DNA of 64,000 nt from Sulfuriflexus sp. (GTDB lineage: Bacteria; Pseudomonadota; Gammaproteobacteria; AKS1), in contig JAGLUW010000013.1 in the NCBI GenBank assembly GCA_023134145.1, forward strand, positions 1 through 64,000. The letters are read 5' to 3'. Under the pieces are notes generated by a model, which did no database searches, was not told the origin of the DNA, and worked only from the letters and a program-made list of their open reading frames with translations. The translations under genes were made by a program, and so were the position numbers. Of the stretch, positions 38,379 through 46,101 are shown in pieces. Numbering within the stretch: position 1 is the first letter of the stretch; every line of letters begins with the position of its first letter.

Positions 38379-39737
38379 ATGAATCAAGTTGCTGTAAAAC
38401 CTGCTGCCGAAGGGCTGCCAGCTCAAATTGAACTGGAAAAGACCATTGCGAATGCCATTGAGATAGCGACGGCCTCTGGTGCCAGCGCTGTAGAGGCTGC
38501 TATTAGCGCCGAAACAGGTTTTTGCGTTACCGCCCGAATGGGTGAGGTTGAAACAGTCGAGCATAACCGCGACAACGGCTTGGGCATTACCGTTTATTTT
38601 GGACATCGCAAAGGCTCCGCAAGTACCACCGATACCTCCGAAAAGGGCATACGCAGCACAGTGCAAGCCGCCTGTGATATTGCGCGTTACACCGCTGAAG
38701 ACAAATGTGCTGGACCGGCTGATAAAGAAGATTTGGCGACAGAGTTTCTTGATTTAGAAATGAATCACCCCTGGGAAATTGATACTAGTGCAGCGATTGA
38801 GTTAGCTATTGAATGTGAAGCGGCAGCTTTAGAATACGATAAACGCATTAACAACTCGGAAGGTGGCTCGATCTCAAGCCATACTGGCCTGCGTGTTTAT
38901 GGTAGTAGCAATGGTTTCCTTAATGGTTATGCGAGTAGTTACCACAGCGCGAGCTGTGCAGTCATTGCAGAAGATGAAAGCGGTATGGAGCGTGACTACT
39001 GGTATAGTTCGGCACGTCAATCGAAAGCACTTGAAGACATGGCAAGTATTGGACATAAAGCCGCTGAACGAACCCTATCAAGGTTAGGTGGGCAACGACT
39101 CAGTACCCGCACAGCGCCAATTTTATTCTCTGCTGATGTGGCGGCAAGCTTATTAGGCCACTTCATTTCGGCAATCCGTGGCAGCAGTTTGTATCGCAAG
39201 GCTTCCTTTATGTTGGATCGTGTAGACGAGCAAATATTTGCTGAACACATTCGTATCCATGAACAGCCACATCTTCTCGGCGCATTAGGTAGCGCACCTT
39301 TTGATAATGAAGGTGTAACAACACGACCTCGTGATTTGGTAACCGATGGTGTGTTGAATGGTTATGTTCTCGATAGTTATTCCGCACGTCGGTTGGGTTT
39401 AAAAACCACAGGTAATGCCGGTGGCGTACACAACCTAACAATTGAGCCGGGCAAGCTAGATGCGCAAGGCCTGCTTAAAGAAATGGATACGGGTTTATTA
39501 GTAACAGAATTGATGGGCTCAGCTGTTAATGGTGTTACCGGTGATTACTCGCGTGGTGCGTCTGGTTTCTGGGTTGAAGGTGGCAAGATTCAATATCCGG
39601 TTTCTGAAATCACTATCGCTGGTCACCTTAATGATATGTATAAAAATATCGTTGCTGTTGGTAATGATGTTGATCTACGTCGCAACACGCGTACCGGTTC
39701 TATCCTCTTGGAAGAAATGACCATCGCTGGCGAGTAG
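38379..39737 (+). CDS. pmbA: metalloprotease subunit PmbA/TldE
   Basis: 452 residues of the PmbA/TldD superfamily, without the HExxxH zinc motif, as expected for the non-catalytic TldE partner. The conserved C-terminal stretch VTGDYSRGASGFWVEGGKIQYPVSEITIAG and RNTRTGSILLEEMTIAG are clear. It forms the heterodimer with TldD. The next gene on this strand starts 348 nt later. Confidence 0.96.
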   Translation: MNQVAVKPAAEGLPAQIELEKTIANAIEIATASGASAVEAAISAETGFCVTARMGEVETVEHNRDNGLGITVYFGHRKGSASTTDTSEKGIRSTVQAACDIARYTAEDKCAGPADKEDLATEFLDLEMNHPWEIDTSAAIELAIECEAAALEYDKRINNSEGGSISSHTGLRVYGSSNGFLNGYASSYHSASCAVIAEDESGMERDYWYSSARQSKALEDMASIGHKAAERTLSRLGGQRLSTRTAPILFSADVAASLLGHFISAIRGSSLYRKASFMLDRVDEQIFAEHIRIHEQPHLLGALGSAPFDNEGVTTRPRDLVTDGVLNGYVLDSYSARRLGLKTTGNAGGVHNLTIEPGKLDAQGLLKEMDTGLLVTELMGSAVNGVTGDYSRGASGFWVEGGKIQYPVSEITIAGHLNDMYKNIVAVGNDVDLRRNTRTGSILLEEMTIAGE

Positions 39738-39791
39738 GAATTACTGCCCATTTTTTGCACGTCACCTAATCACTGATATCTGCTTTTTGCC

Positions 39792-39825
39792 CGTCATTGC
39801 GAGGAGCGCAGCGACGTGGCAATCC
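39792..39825 (+). repeat. GC-rich palindromic interspersed repeat, copy 1
   Basis: A 34-nt element beginning CGTCATTGCGAGGAGCGCAG and ending in GGCAATCC. Its outer ATTGC/GCAAT arms are inverted. The same sequence type is a widely seen dispersed intergenic repeat in many proteobacteria. A diverged copy in the same orientation lies at 42712-42745, on the other side of the FNT-kinase pair; 29 of 34 positions match. Confidence 0.75.
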
Positions 39826-39881
39826 AATCAATCTATAAAGCTTTTTAATAGAAATAGCTGCCGCACCAATCTGAAAATACA

Positions 39882-39898
39882 CGCACCATAATAGTGCA
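39882..39898. promoter_or_regulatory. NtrC-like operator upstream of FNT
   Basis: CGCACCATAATAGTGCA matches the NtrC consensus TGCACC-N5-GGTGCA at all but the first base and the inner right base. Another GCACCA half site lies 20 nt upstream (39863), about two helical turns away, so two dimers could bind side by side. The operator centre is about 100 nt upstream of the -24 element, a normal enhancer distance. Confidence 0.6.
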
Positions 39899-39982
39899 AT
39901 ATGCCTAGCGTAGATTTCATAAAGTAGTTATCTAGTAAAATAATTTCATATATAACAATAAGATATAAAACCTCACCTGTTC

Positions 39983-39998
39983 TGGCACTACTATTGCA
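39983..39998 (+). promoter_or_regulatory. sigma-54 (RpoN) core promoter of the FNT gene
   Basis: TGGCAC-TACTA-TTGCA is a full match to the -24/-12 consensus, with the invariant GG (39984-39985) and GC (39996-39997) separated by exactly 10 nt. Transcription would start near 40008 and leave a ~77-nt leader. The rpoN gene is at 50.4-51.8 kb. Confidence 0.85.
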
Positions 39999-40085
39999 AT
40001 CGTTCTGGTAGCAATCAACATACTTATAGAAATGGCTCTTAAATGATCCACGAATATTAATTTAGATTTCAAAGAGGAAGTCACG

Positions 40086-40895
40086 ATGTCGTACTTAGAA
40101 CCAACAGAGTTTGTTACAAAAATGGTGGATGCGGGAGAATCCAAGGTTTACATGTCCACAAAGGACACACTGATTCGTTCCTTTATGGCGGGTGCAATTT
40201 TAGGACTTGCTGCGATATTTGCTATCACTGTTGCTGTTAAAACAGGCTCGCCTCTAACAGGTGCAATCCTTTTCCCTGTTGGCTTCATTATGTTGTATTT
40301 AATGAAATTTGATCTCCTAACTGGCGTGTTTACCTTAGTACCACTTGCTCTCTTTGACAAAAGAGCGGGCGTCACTGTAAACCAAGTATTACGAAATTGG
40401 GGACTGGTATTTCTAGGCAACTTTGCAGGCGCACTCACGGTCGCTTTTATGATGTCATTTGTTCTGACCTATGGATATAGCGCTGATGGTGGTGCGCTGG
40501 CGGCAAAAGTAGCAAGTATTGGTGAATCGAGAACGTTGGGTTATAAATCACATGGTGTTGATGGTTGGTTTACGATTTTCATTCGCGGCATGTTATGTAA
40601 CTGGATGGTTTCAATGGGTGTTGTAGGCGCAATGATCTCAACATCGGCAAGTGGCAAGATGATGGCGATGTGGATGCCGGTTATGCTGTTCTTCTTTATG
40701 GGTTTTGAGCACTCAATTGTTAATATGTTTTTGTTCCCTTTCTCTATGATCATGGGTGGTGAATTCACTATCTTTGATTACTTTGTATGGAACGAGATCC
40801 CGACTGTTTTGGGTAACTTGGCAGGTGGTCTACTCTTAGTGGGTCTTCCGTTGTATTACACCCACGTAAGAACAAGCCCAACCCGTAGTATATAA
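40086..40895 (+). CDS. formate/nitrite transporter family (FNT) channel
   Basis: 269 residues, six to seven membrane helices. Family motifs include LLTGVFTLVPLALFDKR near residue 77, RGMLCNWMVSMG near residue 169 and the pore-helix GFEHSIVNMFLFP with the central histidine near residue 207. FNT channels pass formate, nitrite or hydrosulfide across the inner membrane. Its NtrC/sigma-54 control region argues for nitrite uptake for assimilation rather than formate export. It is followed by a kinase/phosphatase gene on the same strand. Confidence 0.93.
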   Translation: MSYLEPTEFVTKMVDAGESKVYMSTKDTLIRSFMAGAILGLAAIFAITVAVKTGSPLTGAILFPVGFIMLYLMKFDLLTGVFTLVPLALFDKRAGVTVNQVLRNWGLVFLGNFAGALTVAFMMSFVLTYGYSADGGALAAKVASIGESRTLGYKSHGVDGWFTIFIRGMLCNWMVSMGVVGAMISTSASGKMMAMWMPVMLFFFMGFEHSIVNMFLFPFSMIMGGEFTIFDYFVWNEIPTVLGNLAGGLLLVGLPLYYTHVRTSPTRSI

Positions 40896-40913
40896 AATAT
40901 AAGATGTACGTAA

Positions 40914-40945
40914 AAACTTCAGTCACCTGTTAGTGGCTGAAGTTT
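40914..40945 (+). terminator. stem-loop between FNT and kinase genes
   Basis: AAACTTCAGTCAC, loop CTGTTA, GTGGCTGAAGTTT: a 13-bp stem with one T-G pair, starting 18 nt after the FNT stop. No U-run longer than three follows, so it may be a leaky terminator or an RNA-stability stem that lowers kinase output relative to the channel. Confidence 0.5.
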
Positions 40946-40986
40946 CTTACATACAAAAGTTATTAAAATTCTTGTAAGCTGAGCGA

Positions 40987-42708
40987 ATGTCTAAGCAATT
41001 AAAAATATCTGTTGGACAGCATTCCGATAAAGGCCGCAAGGAAGTCAATCAAGACTTCCATGGTGTTTCAATACCTAAGGAACCGGCCTTAACCTCGAAA
41101 GGTATTGCTGTTGCGTTGGCAGATGGGATCAGCAGCAGCAATGTAAGTGACATTGCTAGTAAAGCCGCTGTTAAAGGATTCTTGGAAGATTATTTTTGTA
41201 CCTCAGAAACATGGTCAGTAAAGAAATCTGCAGAACGCGTATTAATGGCAACCAACTCCTGGTTGCATTCACAGACTCAACAGAGCCAACATCGTTTCGA
41301 TAAAAATAAAGGTTATGTCTGTACCTTAAGTGCAGTAGTGATTAAATCAACAACCGCACATATTCTCCACATTGGTGATTCACGTGTTTATCGTTTGCGT
41401 GATAATAAATTAGAACAATTAACTGAAGATCACCGCCACTGGATCTCATCAGAGAAGAGTTATCTAGGCCGTGCTATGGGCATGAACCTGCAGTTGGATA
41501 TTGATTACAAGGCCTTATCGGTAGAGAAGGGCGATATATTCGTTTTGGCAACCGATGGTGTTTATGAATTCGCCGATGCTGATTTTATTATTTCTAAAAT
41601 AAATGAATGTGCTGATGACCTCGAAAAAGCAGCAATGGATATTGTTGGTGAAGCCTACGAGAAGGGAAGTACGGATAATCTTACCGTGCAGATTGTTAAG
41701 GTTGATGAATTACCGAATCAAGCTGCCAACGAGATTTTTCAGAAACTAACCAAGCTGCCGTTTCCTCCAATACTGGAACCACGAGAAACATTTGACGGAT
41801 ATAAAATTATTCGTGAAGTGCATGCTAGTAGTCGAAGCCATGTTTATCTTGCGGTTGATATTGAAACAGACATGCAGGTTATTATAAAAACACCTTCTGT
41901 AGATCTTCGTGATGATCCTGCTTATCTTGAACAGTTTCTCATGGAAGAATGGATTGCGCGGCGCATAAACAGCGCCCACGTATTAAAACCTTGTACACAG
42001 AAGCGTAAACGTAACTTCTTTTACATTGTGACTGAGTACATCGATGGTCAGACCTTAGCGCAATGGATGATCGACAATCCCAAGCCAGACGTAGAAACAG
42101 TACGCGGTATTGTTGAACAAATTGCTAAGGGTTTAATGGCATTTCATAGAATGGAAATGTTGCATCAAGATTTGCGGCCAGCAAATGTCATGATTGATAA
42201 TACGGGTACGGTGAAGATTATTGATTTTGGTTCTACTCGCGTTGCCGGTATTCAGGAGATAACCACAGAAATCGAACAAAGTAATATACTCGGTACAGCA
42301 CAATATACGGCGCCGGAATATTTTTTGGGTGAACGAGGTACTTCTCGTTCAGATTTATTTTCCTTAGCGGTTATTACTTATCAAATGTTATCAGGACGAC
42401 TTCCTTATGGCACAGAAGTGCCAAAATCTCGTACAAAATCTGCACAACGAAAATTGAATTATCAGTCGGTATTAGATGATGATCGTGAAATTCCTGTTTG
42501 GTTTGATGAAGCGCTGAGAAAGGGCCTTCATCCAAACCCTTATAAACGCTATGAAGAGTTGTCTGAGTTCTTATTTGATCTTCGTCATCCGAATAAAGAA
42601 TTTATTAGTAAAACCCGTCCACCATTAATGGAACGGAATCCGATACTCTTTTGGAAAAGTGTTTCGTTTATATTGGCTGTAACGGTTGCGGTGTTGTTGG
42701 TTAAGTAA
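40987..42708 (+). CDS. PP2C phosphatase / Ser-Thr protein kinase fusion, membrane anchored
   Basis: 573 residues. N-terminal PP2C domain (~5-240) with metal-binding aspartates D23 (NQDF), D46 (LADGIS), D190 (LATDGV) and D230 (STDNLT). Then a Hanks-type kinase (~270-540) with Lys301 (VIIK), the catalytic loop HQDLRPAN (Asp395, Asn400) and DFG at 413-415. The arginine of HRD is replaced by Gln. A C-terminal helix (~552-572) anchors it, catalytic parts in the cytosol. Such fusions occur near nitrate/nitrite assimilation genes in other gammaproteobacteria. The partner FNT gene 91 nt upstream is the obvious candidate target or partner; this is an inference. Confidence 0.92.
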   Translation: MSKQLKISVGQHSDKGRKEVNQDFHGVSIPKEPALTSKGIAVALADGISSSNVSDIASKAAVKGFLEDYFCTSETWSVKKSAERVLMATNSWLHSQTQQSQHRFDKNKGYVCTLSAVVIKSTTAHILHIGDSRVYRLRDNKLEQLTEDHRHWISSEKSYLGRAMGMNLQLDIDYKALSVEKGDIFVLATDGVYEFADADFIISKINECADDLEKAAMDIVGEAYEKGSTDNLTVQIVKVDELPNQAANEIFQKLTKLPFPPILEPRETFDGYKIIREVHASSRSHVYLAVDIETDMQVIIKTPSVDLRDDPAYLEQFLMEEWIARRINSAHVLKPCTQKRKRNFFYIVTEYIDGQTLAQWMIDNPKPDVETVRGIVEQIAKGLMAFHRMEMLHQDLRPANVMIDNTGTVKIIDFGSTRVAGIQEITTEIEQSNILGTAQYTAPEYFLGERGTSRSDLFSLAVITYQMLSGRLPYGTEVPKSRTKSAQRKLNYQSVLDDDREIPVWFDEALRKGLHPNPYKRYEELSEFLFDLRHPNKEFISKTRPPLMERNPILFWKSVSFILAVTVAVLLVK

Positions 42709-42711
42709 TGC

Positions 42712-42745
42712 CGTTATTGCAATGAGCGCAACGACGAGGCAATCC
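42712..42745 (+). repeat. GC-rich palindromic interspersed repeat, copy 2
   Basis: Begins CGTTATTGCAATGAGCGCAA and ends GGCAATCC; 29 of 34 bases equal copy 1 at 39792. It starts 4 nt after the kinase stop codon. The remaining gap to 42897 has short stems (for example CGAGT/ACTCG near 42830) but no gene. Confidence 0.7.
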
Positions 42746-42897
42746 ATTCAGAAATGATTTTTTGAGAGGATTTGCAAGATGAACATGATTTTTTTAGTGG
42801 TCGGATTTTAAACCCCTGTCGAAAAGACGAGTATTTTAAGACTCGCTGATAAAAGGTCTGCTTCCGGCCGTGACTTCAATCCAGTCTATCCTCTTGA

Positions 42898-43485
42898 TTA
42901 CTTACCTAAAAAATCAATATTTATAAATGTAAACACAACAACCAAAATGGTCCCTGTAATAAATGAATATGTCTTGGCTTTATTTAATAATGAAACATTG
43001 TTATTAATTTTATTTTGTTTCTTCAAATCAGCATCAAGGTCTGTTTCTTCACCTATAGTATCAAGCTGTGCTGAACATTGTGTTTTTGCAGCATCATAGG
43101 CCGTATTATCGCCCCTTGCCTCGGCATCAATAAGGCTCGTCTTTAATTCGCTGAAGCAGCTTTTTATTTTTAAAGCATGCTTCCTGCGAAGTATTAACGA
43201 TTCAAAGGCGACATCAAAACCTCTGTCCGCAACAATGAAATTTGCAGTGGCAAAACAGATAGAAAGAATAAAAGAGACAACACCTATTGCCGCAACGATA
43301 AAGCATGTTCCTGAACCTATCGGTAAAAAAGCAAAGGTAAACCCAAGCGATGCGGTCGATAGAGTTATAATGTGGTTATCCCAATCTGTGTGGTGCTGCC
43401 TTTTGGAAGAGTTGAGCTCTTCCTGCTCAACATCAAGTATCTTCTCTAGCCTATTAGGAAAGTCGTCTATATCATCCGTACCCAT
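42898..43485 (-). CDS. unknown three-helix membrane protein
   Basis: 195 residues, AGGATAGG ribosome site just upstream of the ATG. A charged N-terminus (~1-36) precedes two adjacent helices (~38-56 and ~62-84), a polar, charged middle part (~90-170) and a final helix (~172-191). The two-helix, soluble, one-helix layout is a little like SLATT-type effectors, but no motif is strong enough to assign it. It lies in the loosely packed stretch between the kinase and the peptidase gene. Confidence 0.65.
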   Translation of the reverse strand: MGTDDIDDFPNRLEKILDVEQEELNSSKRQHHTDWDNHIITLSTASLGFTFAFLPIGSGTCFIVAAIGVVSFILSICFATANFIVADRGFDVAFESLILRRKHALKIKSCFSELKTSLIDAEARGDNTAYDAAKTQCSAQLDTIGEETDLDADLKKQNKINNNVSLLNKAKTYSFITGTILVVVFTFINIDFLGK

Positions 43486-43637
43486 AACCTATCCTCAATA
43501 AAGTGGTCAGTACCCTTTTATAATGTCCGCTTTCACCTAGAATCCCTTCGGGCTTCATTAGACATTCCCCTAACTTACGTTGTTCGTTCTGGTCGGGTCG
43601 ATAGCGGTCATTTGATATATACAATATCATAGCCTAT

Positions 43638-44576
43638 TTAATAACGATGGGTTGTTTTCTTACCAAACACCCAGTTTTCCCAATATATTTGTAATTGAGT
43701 AATACCTTTGGGGTAGTGTTTTTTAATTATGTCGCTCATTTTAATGTCTGGGTTCTCATTTCTTTCTCTGAATAATTCAACGATTAATTTTCTACTTTCT
43801 TTACTCGACATGAGGTAATAAACGAATGTCCAGCCCATGGCATAGCTAAGGTGTGATTCCTTGTTTAGTTCTGCCCATTGCGTTCTATCCATGTTGATAA
43901 AGTATTTTAAGGATGGTGCTGCATCTTGATGGATCGCTGCTTTTACTATGCGTATCCAATAGTCATCAAGTTCAATAACAGCGGTTGTGCCAAAAACATT
44001 AATGAGTTCAAAATATTCGGCAAAGCCTTCATTTAACCAAGTAGGTATATGTTTATAGTTTGTCCAAAGAATGGTGTGGAATGCTTCATGGGTAATGACG
44101 CTCAACATACTTTTGACGTTACGGTTTTTCCATACGACAGCTTGATTATCTTTTCGTGAGTAATAACCTGTTTTAGATATGACTTTGGATATATGTTTTT
44201 TCTGGTAAGCGAGAAATTCTTTTTGGTTACCAAAGACTTTAATACTGATATTAGTCGATTCTTTAAATGGGATATTGCTGTATTCGTTGAGTATGAGAAA
44301 TGTTTTTGTAACGGCAGTAATGATTTTCCGTTCTGTATCTAGTGGTAGATCATAATTGACCGAGGTGACGGTTACGCTGAAATTTCGAGTTGGTTGAGCA
44401 TATTGTTTGGAGAGGTTCTTTGTTTTATCACCGACTTTTTCATGCGGGCTATCACCAAAATGAACGCGTCCATTTTTATCGGTCCATTTATAAATTTCTG
44501 CAGAGGCTGGATTGCAGAAGAAAGTGAGTAAAAGTAGGAATATGTATGCTTTTAAGTTGATTTGCGAACACTCCAT
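43638..44576 (-). CDS. exported DUF4124 / zinc metallopeptidase-like protein
   Basis: 312 residues. The signal peptide (~8-26) ends in PASA, and EIYKWTDKNGRVHFGDSP (~27-44) is a DUF4124 domain. The main body (~65-305) is a gluzincin-type peptidase domain: HEAFH (H163, E164, H167) followed by TWLNEGFAEYFE, with E183 as the likely third zinc ligand, as in peptidase-MA/DUF1570 proteins. It should act in the periplasm, perhaps on peptidoglycan or envelope proteins; the substrate is unknown. It shares its N-terminal module with the STN-fusion protein at 18.1 kb. The upstream 152-nt gap has no gene. Confidence 0.82.
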   Translation of the reverse strand: MECSQINLKAYIFLLLLTFFCNPASAEIYKWTDKNGRVHFGDSPHEKVGDKTKNLSKQYAQPTRNFSVTVTSVNYDLPLDTERKIITAVTKTFLILNEYSNIPFKESTNISIKVFGNQKEFLAYQKKHISKVISKTGYYSRKDNQAVVWKNRNVKSMLSVITHEAFHTILWTNYKHIPTWLNEGFAEYFELINVFGTTAVIELDDYWIRIVKAAIHQDAAPSLKYFINMDRTQWAELNKESHLSYAMGWTFVYYLMSSKESRKLIVELFRERNENPDIKMSDIIKKHYPKGITQLQIYWENWVFGKKTTHRY

Positions 44577-44602
44577 GCTTTTAATAGCTATTTAGGTTTC
44601 AA

Positions 44603-45964
44603 TCAGATAAGAAACAAGGCGGCAAGTCCAAGGAAAGAGAGGAAGCCAACGACATCGGTAATAGTTGTGAGTACTACACCTCCGCCAAGTGCTGGGTCGG
44701 CACCGACCTTCTTCAAGAATAGCGGTACGGTTGCACCAGCGAGGGCACCTGTAACTAAATTGACAATAATCGCAGCACCAATAATAAAACCAAGTTGAAC
44801 ATCGTCGAACCACAATATAGTGACAAGACTAATGATTAAGGCCCAGACCAAACCATTAAGTATGCCGACCGAAAGTTCTTTAACAATAAGTCGACCAGCA
44901 TTACTGGTATCGATTTGTCCAAGTGCCATGGCACGAATAACCAGAGTCAGTGTTTGGCTACCGGCAACGCCACCCATGCTGGCAACAATGGGCATGAGAA
45001 TCGCGAGGGCAACCAGTTTTTCGATAGTGGCACCAAACTGGCCAATCACCCAGGAAGCAAGTAGAGCAGTAATGAGGTTGGTACCGAGCCAGATTGAACG
45101 ACGGCGAGTACTGGTGATAACTGGCGCGAACATATCATCTTCTTCACTCAAACCAGCCATACTCATAAGAGAGTGTTCTGCGTCTTCACGGATCACGTCG
45201 ATGACATCATCGATGGTGATACGACCAAGTAGCTCGTTGTTCTCATTTATCACGGGGGCAGATACGAGTTCGCGATGTTCAAACATGGTGGCAACATCAT
45301 TATCAGGCATATCAGCTGAGATACCTGGGTGTTCTGTGTTCATTAATTCACCGATAGACATGCTAGGTTCGCGGGTGAGCAGATCGGTAAGCGGCACTTG
45401 GCCAAGATATTTATTATCACGATCGACTACATAGAGATTATCGGTCATGGCGGGTATTTTGCCGCGACTACGACGCAGATAACGCAGTACGACATCAATG
45501 GTATTATTTGGCCGTACCGTAATGGTATCGGTATTCATTAAACCGCCGGCGGTATCTTCTGGATAAGAAAGAATGCTTTCAAGGCGGTGGCGATCTTGGC
45601 TGCCCATGGATTGCAGCACCAGTTGCATGACGGTATCGGGTAGGTCTTGAATAAAGTCGGCGAGATCATCGACCTCAAGACCTTCGGATGCCGCAACCAG
45701 TTCGGAGGTTTCCATTTGGCGGATAAGGTGTTCACGAATATCGTCATTAACATCGAGTAGCACATCACCTTGTAGGTCAGGCTCGACGAGTTCCCAGACG
45801 AATTCACGTTTTTCACGTGGTAGAGATTCAAGTAGGTGAGCAATCTCAGCAGCAAACAGGCCGTTCAACATGAGTTGCAGCTGTTGGAGAGTACCGCTTT
45901 GCAGTACCTTGCTGAATTGCTGAAGGCGAGTCAGCGTTCTGGGTTCTTGTATGTTCTCAGCCAT
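44603..45964 (-). CDS. mgtE: magnesium channel MgtE
   Basis: 453 residues: N-terminal superhelical domain (~25-130), CBS pair (~135-255, GGLMNTDTITVRPNNTIDVVLRYLRR), then five membrane helices with the Mg-selective motif GVAGSQTLTLVIRA and GALAGATVPLF. The cytosolic parts gate the channel by sensing Mg. It follows ptsI, a placement seen in other gammaproteobacteria with the hprK-type PTS block. Confidence 0.95.
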   Translation of the reverse strand: MAENIQEPRTLTRLQQFSKVLQSGTLQQLQLMLNGLFAAEIAHLLESLPREKREFVWELVEPDLQGDVLLDVNDDIREHLIRQMETSELVAASEGLEVDDLADFIQDLPDTVMQLVLQSMGSQDRHRLESILSYPEDTAGGLMNTDTITVRPNNTIDVVLRYLRRSRGKIPAMTDNLYVVDRDNKYLGQVPLTDLLTREPSMSIGELMNTEHPGISADMPDNDVATMFEHRELVSAPVINENNELLGRITIDDVIDVIREDAEHSLMSMAGLSEEDDMFAPVITSTRRRSIWLGTNLITALLASWVIGQFGATIEKLVALAILMPIVASMGGVAGSQTLTLVIRAMALGQIDTSNAGRLIVKELSVGILNGLVWALIISLVTILWFDDVQLGFIIGAAIIVNLVTGALAGATVPLFLKKVGADPALGGGVVLTTITDVVGFLSFLGLAALFLI

Positions 45965-46101
45965 GCCTGGATTTTCCAGTTTGTGGGATAAACCCAGCTT
46001 ATATATTTATTTTCTATATATTAGCCTTCAACGGCGGGGCTTGCACGTGATGTAGGTCGTGAAATGCAGATAAACCGGAAATAAAAGCAATTTTTCTTTA
46101 A

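Larger units (their letters stand above)
39738..40085. other. 348-nt gene-free regulatory region before the FNT gene
   Basis: No plausible gene on either strand. It holds, in order, a palindromic repeat copy (39792-39825), a GCACCA half site (39863), a full NtrC-like operator (39882-39898) and a sigma-54 core promoter (39983-39998), followed by a ~75-nt leader with a good AGAGGAAG ribosome site. Each part is listed separately. Confidence 0.7.

Noticed and set aside
44820-45434. 204-aa plus-strand frame opposite mgtE
   Set aside because: Antisense shadow of the mgtE membrane and CBS regions; Ser/Arg/Ile-rich with no domain.
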